From positions 6,677 to 70,676 of the forward strand of contig SIBR01000017.1 of NCBI GenBank assembly GCA_009695065.1: a stretch of DNA of 64,000 nucleotides. The letters are read 5' to 3'. The notes under the pieces are model-generated. The model was not told the DNA's origin and did not search any database. It saw only the letters and a program-made list of their open reading frames with translations. Numbering within the stretch: the stretch's first letter is position 1; the number at the start of each line of letters is the position of its first letter. Source of the stretch: Opitutus sp. Lineage in GTDB: Bacteria; Verrucomicrobiota; Verrucomicrobiae; Opitutales; Opitutaceae. Below, one piece after another: positions 56,145 through 64,000 of this stretch. The translations under genes and the position numbers were made by a program.

Positions 56145-57602
56145 TCAGGGCTTCACCTCGTTGAAGAGTTCCATGAGTTTTACCATGATCTTACGCGAGG
56201 CTTCCTGCTCCACCCGGTTAGTGCCGAGCCACGTTTCGTAGCCGCCGAGCTCGTGCTGCTCTGGGGTCGGGAGATATCCGTAGCTGCCGTTGGCCAGTTC
56301 GATCGTGAACGTGTCCTTGAACGGACTCTTGGCTTTGATCTCGAGCCCTGTCTCCGTGAACGTCTCAAACGGCACGGCCGCGACGCCGAGCCCGCCGATG
56401 CGGAAGGTCTGCATCACGATGCTGGTCGTCGCGGGCCACTTGCTCGCGTCCATCGTGCGCTGCGCATAGATGACTTCGCGCTCGTGGATGGGAGAAGCGG
56501 TGGCCGGACGCGCGAGCACCTGCCGGGCGCGCTCCACCATCCCGGGCGTCGGGTGGCGCAGCTTCAATTCGAGCTCGGCCTTGGCGGATTTCAGTTCCAC
56601 CCAGTCTTGGAACCGGAGCGTGCGGTGCACGCGCGCCACTTCGTGCGCGACGTCGTCGGCCACCTGGCGCATCCGTTCGCCCGGGGCGTACTTTACGCCC
56701 GGCGTGCCGCCGCCGATGTTGTTCACGTCCCCACACGGACCGTTTGCCAGAATTCCGACGAACGCCGGGCTCTGCACGTTCGCCCCGAGGAGTTGCTCGA
56801 TCCGGTCGCAAAACATTGCGAAGTAGTCCGCCGAGATCTGCGCCCCGGTCAGACCACCCACATAATGCAGCCAGTAGTTCGCGAGCAGGGCGATCGGCCG
56901 GCCGTTCGTGGACTGTACCGAGACGAAATAGACCTCCGGGTTGGTCGGGCCCGCCGGCCGGAGCCGGTCAGGATGGCCCCCTTTGTTAGTCACCACGCGG
57001 TCCTGCCCGCCAAACGGATTCGTCTCGCTCTTGCCTTCCTTGAGCAGGGTCCGGCGATTGAAAACATGCTGCGGCACGCGGCCCGATCCCCAGCCGATGC
57101 GCGCGGGTTCCAGATTGTTCAACGCCCGGCGCACGCCGTCCGCGATGCGGCGCACGAGGAATTTCTGGTAGTCGTCAAACGGCGCGCCGAACACCAGCGA
57201 GTTGGCACCCCGCGCGCTCACCGCCGAGTGGGAGTGCGTGGCCGACATCATCATGTTGTCGGGCGAGAGTCCGGTCTCCTGTTGCACCAGGAGCTTGGCC
57301 GCGTCGAAGACCTCGCGCGGCACGCCGACGTTGTCCACCACCGCAAACACGAGGCGCGTCGTGCCGTCGTCGAGCGCGAGGCAGCGCACGTGCAGATCGT
57401 CGTGCACATGGGTGGAAGGCACCGGCGCCCAGCCGCCGACGGTGGGCGTGCCGATCGGGGGCGTGATGTTGCTCGTGGCGGCGCCCGCCTTGAAAATCTT
57501 TTCTGTACCGGAGGCTTTGGGTGCGACCGAGGGCTTGGCCTCACGGGCGGCGAGGGCAGCCGACATGCCGACGAGGAGGATGACGAGGGTGGGGAGTTTC
57601 AT
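56145..57602 (-). CDS. Neutral/alkaline ceramidase-like secreted protein
   Basis: This 485-residue protein has a signal peptide (LPTLVILLVGMSAALAA). The ceramidase N-terminal domain starts with AGAATSNITPPIGTP. The zinc motif is MSATHSHSAVSARG, and LANYWLHYVGG supplies a further His. Near the C-terminus, NGSYGYLPTPEQHELGGYET is a family marker. Like the copy at 16887, it lacks the C-terminal Ig-like domain. Predicted to hydrolyse an N-acyl bond in a lipid or sugar (inferred). It starts 10 bases from the stop of the two-lobed hydrolase upstream, so the two are in one operon. Confidence 0.88.
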   Translation of the reverse strand: MKLPTLVILLVGMSAALAAREAKPSVAPKASGTEKIFKAGAATSNITPPIGTPTVGGWAPVPSTHVHDDLHVRCLALDDGTTRLVFAVVDNVGVPREVFDAAKLLVQQETGLSPDNMMMSATHSHSAVSARGANSLVFGAPFDDYQKFLVRRIADGVRRALNNLEPARIGWGSGRVPQHVFNRRTLLKEGKSETNPFGGQDRVVTNKGGHPDRLRPAGPTNPEVYFVSVQSTNGRPIALLANYWLHYVGGLTGAQISADYFAMFCDRIEQLLGANVQSPAFVGILANGPCGDVNNIGGGTPGVKYAPGERMRQVADDVAHEVARVHRTLRFQDWVELKSAKAELELKLRHPTPGMVERARQVLARPATASPIHEREVIYAQRTMDASKWPATTSIVMQTFRIGGLGVAAVPFETFTETGLEIKAKSPFKDTFTIELANGSYGYLPTPEQHELGGYETWLGTNRVEQEASRKIMVKLMELFNEVKP

Positions 57603-57612
57603 GGAAAGCCGA

Positions 57613-59613
57613 TCAAGGCGGCGCGGGCTGGAGTTTCCCGGCGGGAATCAGCCGGATCAGATCGGACAGATCGTAGGTCTTCAAGGCTCCCGGCACGACA
57701 TCGCCGGCCGCGAGCGCGAGTGGCGCGGTGCGCACGAATTCCGCCCAGGCCGCCGGCGGGAGCGGAAGTTCGAGCGAAGCGAAGAGCCCCGGTTCGAGCA
57801 CGGCCGCATGCAGGGCCGCGATCGCCGCTTCCTTGCCGCATACGAGATGAACTCCACCCCGCACCCCGAGAAATCGCGCCGCGACGAGAATCGCCTCGGC
57901 CCGCAGCGCCACGAGGTTCCGCGCCACCAGCAGGGCCTTTTGCGCCTGCTTCGTTTCGATTGCGCTCATCGCCGCGGCGGTGCGGGTCGGTGGCGCCGCG
58001 CGCATTTCGCCCAGACCCGGCAGGTCGAGCGCGAGCACGCGGGCACCGCGGCCGAGCACTTTCTCGAGACCACCGTTTTCGACCGCGGCTTTCTTGCCGC
58101 CATCCGGCAGGTAAACGATCGCATCGGCCGAACCGGCCGCACCCACTGCGGGAAAATGCAACGCGGCCAGCCACAGCCCGGCCTCGTAGTTCAAGATCAC
58201 GCTTTCACCCGTGCGGCCCTGCCACGTCACGTCCGCCCGCTTCTCGGGCAGGGCCGGCGGCAGAGCGGCTAGCGAACGGATGCCGGCAGCGGTTCGGATC
58301 GTGGCGGGCTGCGGCTGCCGGGGTTGGTAGCGCGCCTCCTGCTCGCCGAGCAGGTCGAACAGCGACCGCGCCCCGGCCACGCGCAACACCTGGCCCTCGG
58401 GCGTACAATACAGGCTCTTTTCCTCGGGCAGCTTGATCGCTTTTTCCCGCACGGGCGCGTCGATTCCAAGCAGCCAGCGCCGCAGCCAGCGGGTGGCCCC
58501 TTCGCGCAGGCGAATGGAGAACCCATGTTTCTCATCCGTCTCGACGAGGTCGACCGACTCGGGCGCATCCAACCGGGTGTAGATCCGCTTGGACTGACGG
58601 AAAACATCCCAGGCGCCCTGAATGTCGAAGAAATCCTGGGTCGCCACACACATGAGGGTGGGTTTCGGCGCGCGCAGGAGCACGTAATCCGCATGATCCA
58701 GCCCGCCCTCGATCTGTCCGTAGATGTTCTGTTCGTAGTCCTGTGGCCCGATCGTCTGATAGAGCCGGCGGAATCCGGTGAGATAACAGCTGGGTGCCGC
58801 GCAGACGATCCGGTCATCCAGGGCCATCAGGTACGACGTGAGCGTGCCGCCGCCGGAGTTGCCCGTAGCCCCGATGCGATCGCCGATGATGTCCGGGCGG
58901 CTCTGGAGATAATCGATGCCGCGCATGCCATCCCAAACGAAAAAGCGCGCGAGCTCGACGCCCGCGAGCCGGCAGCGCAGGCCGAGCAGATGATGCTCCT
59001 GGGTCGGGCCATAGGTGGGCTTCGTCTCGCCTGAGAGATACTGCCGGCGTTCGCCCTGCCCCACCGGGTCGTAGCTGAGAACCGCGAGGCCATTCCGGGC
59101 CATCAACGCGCACGCCAGCTGGTAGGTTTCGATCGCTTTCCCGCTTTCGCTGTGACCACAGGAAAAAAGCACGCCGGGATAGGGCCCCGGCGTGGAGGGC
59201 AGGTAGAGGTTGGCCGTGACCAAATATCCGGGCAGGCTCTCGTAGATCACCTTCTCGATCCGATAGCCATCGGCCTGGACCTGGCCCACGACCCGCGCGT
59301 TCAACGGCGTCCGTTCGGGAAAACCGCCGAGCTGTTGCACAAAGAAACTCCGGAGGCGCTTCTGATAAGTCCGGATGTCCTCCGGAGTTTTCAACGCCTC
59401 GTACGCCGCCTGGCGCCGGTCCAACGCCGCGAACGCCAGCCCGTCCAAATATTTTTCGAGCATGGCCTCGGGCCTCACGCCGCCGACGGATCCGCCGTGC
59501 GTCACCAGGGTGGAGTTGGCGGCGAACAGCTGCGGCCCGCAGGCCAGCGTCGCCGTGCCGACGCCGACCGTTTTCAGAAAGCCGCGCCGCGTGGAAGGGG
59601 CAATTTTTCCCAT
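57613..59613 (-). CDS. Tat-exported two-lobed alpha/beta hydrolase
   Basis: This 666-residue paralogue of the protein at 46273 has a twin-arginine signal (STRRGFLKTVGVGTATLACG) in place of a Sec signal. The first lobe keeps the elbow GATGNSGGGTLTS (S~253), ATQDFFDIQGA and TDEKHGFSIRL. The second lobe (~440-666) has VCGKEAAI where an elbow would be, so it is likely inactive. The Met at 59613 is chosen for the RR motif; the frame starts at 59661. It belongs to the minus-strand operon between DUF1080 and the ceramidase-like gene. Confidence 0.85.
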   Translation of the reverse strand: MGKIAPSTRRGFLKTVGVGTATLACGPQLFAANSTLVTHGGSVGGVRPEAMLEKYLDGLAFAALDRRQAAYEALKTPEDIRTYQKRLRSFFVQQLGGFPERTPLNARVVGQVQADGYRIEKVIYESLPGYLVTANLYLPSTPGPYPGVLFSCGHSESGKAIETYQLACALMARNGLAVLSYDPVGQGERRQYLSGETKPTYGPTQEHHLLGLRCRLAGVELARFFVWDGMRGIDYLQSRPDIIGDRIGATGNSGGGTLTSYLMALDDRIVCAAPSCYLTGFRRLYQTIGPQDYEQNIYGQIEGGLDHADYVLLRAPKPTLMCVATQDFFDIQGAWDVFRQSKRIYTRLDAPESVDLVETDEKHGFSIRLREGATRWLRRWLLGIDAPVREKAIKLPEEKSLYCTPEGQVLRVAGARSLFDLLGEQEARYQPRQPQPATIRTAAGIRSLAALPPALPEKRADVTWQGRTGESVILNYEAGLWLAALHFPAVGAAGSADAIVYLPDGGKKAAVENGGLEKVLGRGARVLALDLPGLGEMRAAPPTRTAAAMSAIETKQAQKALLVARNLVALRAEAILVAARFLGVRGGVHLVCGKEAAIAALHAAVLEPGLFASLELPLPPAAWAEFVRTAPLALAAGDVVPGALKTYDLSDLIRLIPAGKLQPAPP

Positions 59614-59712
59614 GGTCGTGGCGTAGCCGATCTCCCGCCTGGTTCCGAGGCGTATTTTCAAAACGATTTCATGCCGCGCGGCGGACTGGCCGGTCCGGGC
59701 CCCGCGCCCCGG

Positions 59713-60558
59713 CTATTTTTTCAAGGGATGCAGTTCGATACGCCGGAAAAAAATCTCCGCGCATTCCGAGGGAAACATGAGGCGGCCCTCCTTGAACGTG
59801 CCGTTCTTCCCCTCGTTCACCTTCACGCCGTTGACGAAATACGTCACATCGCCGCCGGCGCAGATCGCCTCGATGCGGTTCCATTCCCCCGTGGGCTTTT
59901 CCACGTCGTTCCGCCCGCGAAACCCCAGCACGTCCTTCCATTCCGGATCACGGCCCCACCAGTGGATCCGGCCTTTCTTGAGGTCGGTCGGCGTGCCCTG
60001 CAGGTCCCAGATCCGGGTCCCCGGCTTCAACGTCGCCGTGAGGGCGGGCGTGATCGGCTCGTCCAGGCCGCGCTCGTAACCGCCCAGCAGGACGAGGTCG
60101 CCCACGGCCCCTTCTCCCATGAAAAACTCGACCGCGCGCATCCACGAACCGCGGAAATCCTTGCGGTAGTTTCCGTCCTCGCCCTGGGCATGCAGCGAGA
60201 TCGCGGCCGCGCGCGTCCGGTTCTTGCGCGGATCCCAGGTCGCGAGGCCCCAGCGATATTCCACGACGAGCCGGTAGTTGGCGTACCGGTCCTTCGTGAC
60301 AAATCCGCCGACGTGCTGCCCGCTGCACCGAATCGCCGGAGCGCCGTCCACCTGGTCGACCACGGCGAAAACACGATCGGGGTCCTCGCGGCCGTGCACC
60401 GATTCCCACGTGTAGAAGCCGGACAGATCCTTGCCGTTGAACAGCATGATCGGCTCGCGCGGCACGATCGCCGGCGGCTCGGCCGGCGCCGCCCCAAGTC
60501 GATGCGTCGCCGCACCGATCATCAGCAACACGATCGCCAGGGGGAGAGAGGACTTCAT
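59713..60558 (-). CDS. DUF1080 (3-keto-disaccharide hydrolase-like) protein
   Basis: This 281-residue exported protein (signal SLPLAIVLLMIGAATHRLGA) has the DUF1080 jelly-roll core as IMLFNGKDLSGFYTW near the N-terminus, YRLVVEYRWG and NRIEAICAGGDVTYFVNGVK toward the end. DUF1080 proteins are concanavalin-like folds, some of which hydrolyse 3-keto-glycosides made by Gfo/Idh or other glycoside oxidases. That pathway fits the neighbouring Gfo/Idh and dehydrogenase genes. The start at 60558 is chosen for the signal; it lies 57 bases from the stop of the HEAT/cytochrome gene. Confidence 0.9.
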   Translation of the reverse strand: MKSSLPLAIVLLMIGAATHRLGAAPAEPPAIVPREPIMLFNGKDLSGFYTWESVHGREDPDRVFAVVDQVDGAPAIRCSGQHVGGFVTKDRYANYRLVVEYRWGLATWDPRKNRTRAAAISLHAQGEDGNYRKDFRGSWMRAVEFFMGEGAVGDLVLLGGYERGLDEPITPALTATLKPGTRIWDLQGTPTDLKKGRIHWWGRDPEWKDVLGFRGRNDVEKPTGEWNRIEAICAGGDVTYFVNGVKVNEGKNGTFKEGRLMFPSECAEIFFRRIELHPLKK

Positions 60559-60614
60559 CGGAATGATTATCTCGTTGTTTTCAGGAGCACGCCGGAACCG
60601 GTACGCCGCGAGCG

Positions 60615-63600
60615 TCACTGGCCGAGGTCGATGCCCTTCTTAATGTAGGAAATCAGGTTCGCCATCTCGTCCTTGGTCATCGTCTGTTCAAGTCCGTCCG
60701 GCATCAGCGAAACCGGCGTGGCGGCGAGCGAGGCGATATTGGCGCGCAACACAGTTTCATCGGTCCCGCCCACGGTGCGCAGGGTGACGCTGTTGTCGCC
60801 CTCCGCCACGAGCCAGCCCGAGAGGTTACGCCCATCCTGCAGGGTGGCGGAAAACGCCTGATACCCCGGCGTGATTTCGAAATTCGGCACCATGATGTGC
60901 AACAGCAGCGTCTCCGCCGGCTGGTTGCGCAGGCCGGTCAGATCCGGGCCCACTTTCCCGCCGGCGCCGTTGTAGGTGTGACAGGCGGAGCAGGCCCGCA
61001 CGAACACCGGGCGGCCCGCCGCGGCGTCGGCCTCGTTTTTGACGACGTCACGATACGTGCGATACACCTGCATCCGGTCGCCGCTCTCGAACTCCCGGAA
61101 AGCCGTCTCGGCTTCCTTGCGCAGCGCCGGGTCGTTTTGCTGCAGCAACCGCGCCCGCTGCGTCGAGGGGATTTCCAGCGGCTTGATCACCCCGCCGCGG
61201 ATCGCGCCAAACAGTACGGCTATCATCTGCGGTCGGGAACCCAGGGTCGAGATGACCGCCTGCCGGACCTGCGGGGTGTAGCCCGTCCAGTTCTGCGGCT
61301 GCACGAGCAGTTCGGCTCCGCGCGGATCCTGCAGGCGCTCCAGGGAACGTACCGCCTGCAACTGCAGCTCCGGCGCATGCCGCGTGCCGAGCAGGGCGCC
61401 GAGCACCGGGCCGCCCGAAGCAAAATCCCCATAGCCCAGCAACGTGACGGCACTGGTCCGTTGCGCCATGGGCGTCCGCTCGCTTTTCGCCACTTCCGCC
61501 GCCTGCCGGAAGAATCCGTCCAAGGCCGTCTTGGTCGGGGACTGGGCCTCGTTGGCGAGCAGCGCGGCAAACGGACCGACGGGCTTCGCGGCCCGGGCCG
61601 CCTCTCCCTTCCCACCGCGCCGGCCCTGGGGCGCCACCGCCGAAGCCCCGCGTGGGGGCGGCGGAGGCGCCGTATCATTAAAATCAGTCCGGCCGTTCAG
61701 GCCCTCGGCCAGACCGAGCACGGCCGGCAACCGCCAGGCCAGATCGCCGTCTCCGGCCATCATTTGCGCGAGAAATTTCCGGCAGGTTTCCGCCGGGGCG
61801 CCCGCTCCGAAAAGCCGGCCCAGATCCTCGACCAACGCCGCGTAACCCGCCGGGTTTTCTCCGCGCAACCGGTCGGTCGCTTCGAAAAACGCCGTCAACC
61901 GCGACCCGATGCCGCTCAGGACCGCGGCACGGGCCCAGCGGTCTTCGCCGTCGCGGATCGCGATCTTCGCCAGCACCGGCACGACCGCCGGATCGTCGAT
62001 CGAGCCGAGCGCGAGGGCGCACTCGAAGCGCACGCGCGCGTCCGCATCGCCGCCCATGGCCATCAGCGCGGCGCGCACGTCCGGCGCCTTCGCGAGCAAT
62101 TCGGCCGCCAGTTTCACGCCCTGCTCCCGGACGTTCGAATCGCGGTCGCGCAGCGCCGTGGCGACGGTGGCGGACGACAGCCGGCCCAGCCCGCGCAAAA
62201 TCCAGAGCGCCAGCGTGCGGGTCTCGGCCAGTTTCGCCCCCCTCGCCAATTGCTCCAGCAAGGGCGCCGCGGCCGGATCCGCGCGCTCCACCAGCAATCG
62301 GTGCGCGCGATCGCGCCACCAGACGTTGGGGGAATCCAGTCCGCGACAAAGGTCGGCGACCGTCGTGCCGGCCGATTCCAGCGGGCTCGCCTCGCGCACA
62401 ATGCGATAAATGCGGCCGATCCCCCGGCCGCTTTCGAAGTCGAGTTTGGGCCGCATTTCCTCGGGCACATATTGTGGATGATCGAGTTCGCGCCGGTGAA
62501 AATCGGCGAGGTACAAGGCCCCGTCGGGACCGCTGGCGAGAAACACCGGCCGGAACCAGCTGTCGCTGGAGGCCAGGAATTCCTTGCCCGGATTCGGCGG
62601 CGAGGACCGGAAGGCGACGCCCTCGCGCCTCAGGACCTGGCGCTGGATCAGATTTTGCGCCGGTTCACAGATGAACGCGTTGCCCACATGCTCGGGCCGC
62701 ATGCCCGTCCCGCCGAAAATCAACAGCCCGCACGCCGCCGTGAACGTGCCGTTGTGGGGCGCGGACATCAGGCTCGGCGCGTACTCGGCGGAAACCGTCG
62801 CCCGGCTGATGGGAAACACCTTGGCCTTCCCTTGGACTTCGGAAACCTCCTGATCCGTGTCGGCGAAGGAGAGATACGGGTTGCGCGCCAGTTGCGCGGG
62901 CGACAGCACGACCAGCAGCACGGGAGCGCGATTCCAGTTCACGAACTTCCGCCCGAAGCCGTCGAAGGTCAGGCCGAACTGCCCCTTCCCGCCCACCGTT
63001 TCATAGACGAGCGTCTCGGGATCGAAACGTCCGTCCACCGGCGGAGTCGGAAACGGCACCGGCGGCAGGTCGGGACGCTCCGGCGAGGTGACCTTCCCGC
63101 CGCCGACGCTTTGCAGTCCGGAGGTGAGGTAGATTTTTCCGTCGAGGCCCAGCGTCGGATAACTGACGCGCAACTGGGTCGTCCGGCCGCCGGAAAAGCC
63201 GGTCAGCAGGACGCGCTTCTCATCCGCCACACCATCGCCGTTCGTGTCCTTCAGATAAAAAATATCCGGCGCACACGTGACAAAAACCCCACCCCGCCAC
63301 GGCATGATCCCGGTGGGATAGCCCAAGCCCCGGGCAAATTCCGTGCGCTTGTCATAGCGGCCGTCGCCGTCGGTGTCCTCAAGCAGCACGATCACGCCCT
63401 CCGTCGTCCCGGGCTTGTCGATGGGATCGGGATAGCCCCGGTCCTCCACGACGTAGAGCCGGCGGTTCTCGTCGAAGGCAAAGGCCACGGGATCGACCAC
63501 GAGCGGCTCCGCCACCACGAGTTCGATGCGCAGACCGGGCTCGCCCAGCTGGAATGCGGCCAGCGCCTCCTGCGGCGAAAGCGCCTTGGTCCGCTCGGCG

Positions 63601-63713
63601 GCGACGGCACCACCGGCCAATCCGAATGAGGTCAGCAGCGCCGCAGCACGGCACCAAAGCAGAAGGCGGCGGGCCGGATTGAGCCGTCGGAGGGGTTCGT
63701 GAGTCTTCATCAA
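60615..63713 (-). CDS. PVC-type propeller/HEAT/cytochrome c protein
   Basis: This 1032-residue secreted protein (signal near RAAALLTSFGLAGGAVAA; two Met codons at the start, 63713 or 63710) has the propeller (~50-440: RIELVVAEPLVVDPVAFAFD, YLKDTNGDGVADEKRVLL), HEAT repeats (~450-870) and cytochrome c with CSACH (~908-912). It differs from its paralogue at 53035 by a Pro/Gly/Arg-rich insert around residues 680-710. The last residues (LMPDGLEQTMTKDEMANLI) are conserved in both. It lies 131 bp downstream of a ceramidase-like gene whose end is visible at the right edge. Confidence 0.9.
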   Translation of the reverse strand: MMKTHEPLRRLNPARRLLLWCRAAALLTSFGLAGGAVAAERTKALSPQEALAAFQLGEPGLRIELVVAEPLVVDPVAFAFDENRRLYVVEDRGYPDPIDKPGTTEGVIVLLEDTDGDGRYDKRTEFARGLGYPTGIMPWRGGVFVTCAPDIFYLKDTNGDGVADEKRVLLTGFSGGRTTQLRVSYPTLGLDGKIYLTSGLQSVGGGKVTSPERPDLPPVPFPTPPVDGRFDPETLVYETVGGKGQFGLTFDGFGRKFVNWNRAPVLLVVLSPAQLARNPYLSFADTDQEVSEVQGKAKVFPISRATVSAEYAPSLMSAPHNGTFTAACGLLIFGGTGMRPEHVGNAFICEPAQNLIQRQVLRREGVAFRSSPPNPGKEFLASSDSWFRPVFLASGPDGALYLADFHRRELDHPQYVPEEMRPKLDFESGRGIGRIYRIVREASPLESAGTTVADLCRGLDSPNVWWRDRAHRLLVERADPAAAPLLEQLARGAKLAETRTLALWILRGLGRLSSATVATALRDRDSNVREQGVKLAAELLAKAPDVRAALMAMGGDADARVRFECALALGSIDDPAVVPVLAKIAIRDGEDRWARAAVLSGIGSRLTAFFEATDRLRGENPAGYAALVEDLGRLFGAGAPAETCRKFLAQMMAGDGDLAWRLPAVLGLAEGLNGRTDFNDTAPPPPPRGASAVAPQGRRGGKGEAARAAKPVGPFAALLANEAQSPTKTALDGFFRQAAEVAKSERTPMAQRTSAVTLLGYGDFASGGPVLGALLGTRHAPELQLQAVRSLERLQDPRGAELLVQPQNWTGYTPQVRQAVISTLGSRPQMIAVLFGAIRGGVIKPLEIPSTQRARLLQQNDPALRKEAETAFREFESGDRMQVYRTYRDVVKNEADAAAGRPVFVRACSACHTYNGAGGKVGPDLTGLRNQPAETLLLHIMVPNFEITPGYQAFSATLQDGRNLSGWLVAEGDNSVTLRTVGGTDETVLRANIASLAATPVSLMPDGLEQTMTKDEMANLISYIKKGIDLGQ

Positions 63714-63805
63714 TCCAGTCGGGTTAAGCGTGAACGGGTAAATCGGTCTCGGGCGCGGGAGACGTGTGTAACGCCGCCCGGGTCCGCTGAGAATCTATTT
63801 CCACC

Positions 63806-63824
63806 CGCCGGTCAACGACCGGCG
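63806..63824 (-). other. Intercistronic hairpin
   Basis: The arms 63806-63813 and 63817-63824 form a perfect 8-bp stem with loop AAC, between the ceramidase-like stop (63845) and the dehydrogenase start. No U-run follows, so it may be an attenuating or stabilising structure and not a full terminator. Confidence 0.4.
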
Positions 63825-63844
63825 CCGACAGGTCGCCGCCCGCT

Positions 63845-64000
63845 TCAAGGCCGGGGAAACAATTCCGTCAGGAGGCGGCTGGCGGCCACCGCGAGGACTT
63901 CGCCTCCGCCGGGTGCCACGCGGGCGCTCTGCACCTCGTAGGCCTTCTCGGGGAACGCCTTTTCATTGGGAATGTAGCTGAGGGAGCCGTTGGCCGACTG
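63845..64000 (-). CDS. Ceramidase-like protein, C-terminal 51 residues only (runs off the window)
   Basis: The frame is open from base 64000 on the minus strand to a TGA at 63847-63845. The 51 residues include NGSLSYIPNEKAFPEKAYEV and VAPGGGEVLAVAASRLLTEL, which match the C-terminal end of the ceramidase-like family (compare NGSYGYLPTPEQHELGGYET in the gene at 56145). No start is visible. It is followed 131 bp downstream by a HEAT/cytochrome c gene, the same order as the unit at 53035-57602. Confidence 0.72.
   Translation of the reverse strand, partial: QSANGSLSYIPNEKAFPEKAYEVQSARVAPGGGEVLAVAASRLLTELFPRP

Noticed and set aside
56142..58436. 764-codon open frame on the plus strand
   Set aside because: Antisense to the ceramidase-like gene and the two-lobed hydrolase; no recognisable domain.
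60897..63629. 910-codon open frame on the plus strand
   Set aside because: It is antisense to the HEAT/cytochrome c gene, has Arg/Gly/Ala-rich composition and no domain; long antisense frames are common in GC-rich DNA.

Overview
The window is GC-rich (roughly 65%) and has the gene content of a Verrucomicrobiota genome, most likely a member of the Opitutaceae. This placement is inferred from gene families, since no rRNA or other phylogenetic marker is present. The supporting families are four very large periplasmic 'PVC-type' beta-propeller/HEAT/cytochrome c proteins, two DUF1549/DUF1553-DUF1501 gene pairs, DUF1080, ThuA and Tat-exported Gfo/Idh/MocA proteins, two sulfatases, and a TonB-dependent receptor with a carboxypeptidase-like N-terminal domain. 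Almost every product carries a Sec or Tat signal. I see no tRNA, rRNA, CRISPR array, intact mobile element, phage gene or replication origin.

Layout. Positions 1-13494 are mostly plus strand. They hold the 3' part of a HEAT/cytochrome c protein with a tandem intrinsic terminator, an APC permease, a convergent Gfo/Idh oxidoreductase, a second HEAT/cytochrome c protein with an extra C-terminal domain, and a three-gene operon (LamG/propeller protein, D-aminoacylase-like amidohydrolase, ornithine cyclodeaminase-like protein). Positions 13747-28069 hold a secreted alpha/beta hydrolase (minus), a small secreted protein of unknown function, a ceramidase-like protein followed by a DUF1549/1553-DUF1501 pair, a cytochrome P450 (minus), and a second DUF1549/1553-DUF1501 pair. 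Positions 28134-32222 hold ThuA (minus), an aminotransferase-GNAT pair (plus), a nitrilase-family amidase (minus) and a small membrane protein. Positions 32397-39044 (minus) are a sulfatase / sulfatase / M23 peptidase-PKD group, an acetyl-xylan-esterase-like hydrolase and a double cupin. A TonB-dependent receptor fills 39312-42350. Across a 780-bp AT-rich divergent region with inverted repeats and a probable transposase relic lie a SUMF1-domain protein, a GT39-like membrane protein and a two-lobed hydrolase (plus). From 48472 to the right edge everything is on the minus strand.

How the parts may work together. The right-hand minus-strand block reads, in transcription order: ceramidase-like (partial), cytochrome c dehydrogenase, DUF1080, two-lobed hydrolase, ceramidase-like, cytochrome c dehydrogenase, Gfo/Idh, Gfo/Idh, and then, after a likely terminator, an SGNH/alpha-beta hydrolase fusion. 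Ceramidase-like genes therefore sit next to multi-domain c-type cytochrome genes three times in 64 kb, and the right-hand block looks like a duplicated ceramidase-cytochrome unit. My inference is a periplasmic system that releases esterified, sulfated or amide-linked glycans or glycolipids (sulfatases, esterases, amidases) and oxidises the products through NAD(P)- and cytochrome c-linked enzymes, with uptake by the TonB receptor. The substrates are not visible in the sequence.

The features I find most unusual are the LamG domain apparently interrupted by a beta-propeller (9041-10690), the secreted protein at 15865-16593 with a possible nuclease-like motif, the repeated ceramidase/cytochrome pairing, the two-lobed hydrolases whose second lobe has lost its nucleophile, and an orphan minus-strand terminator at 5252-5280.
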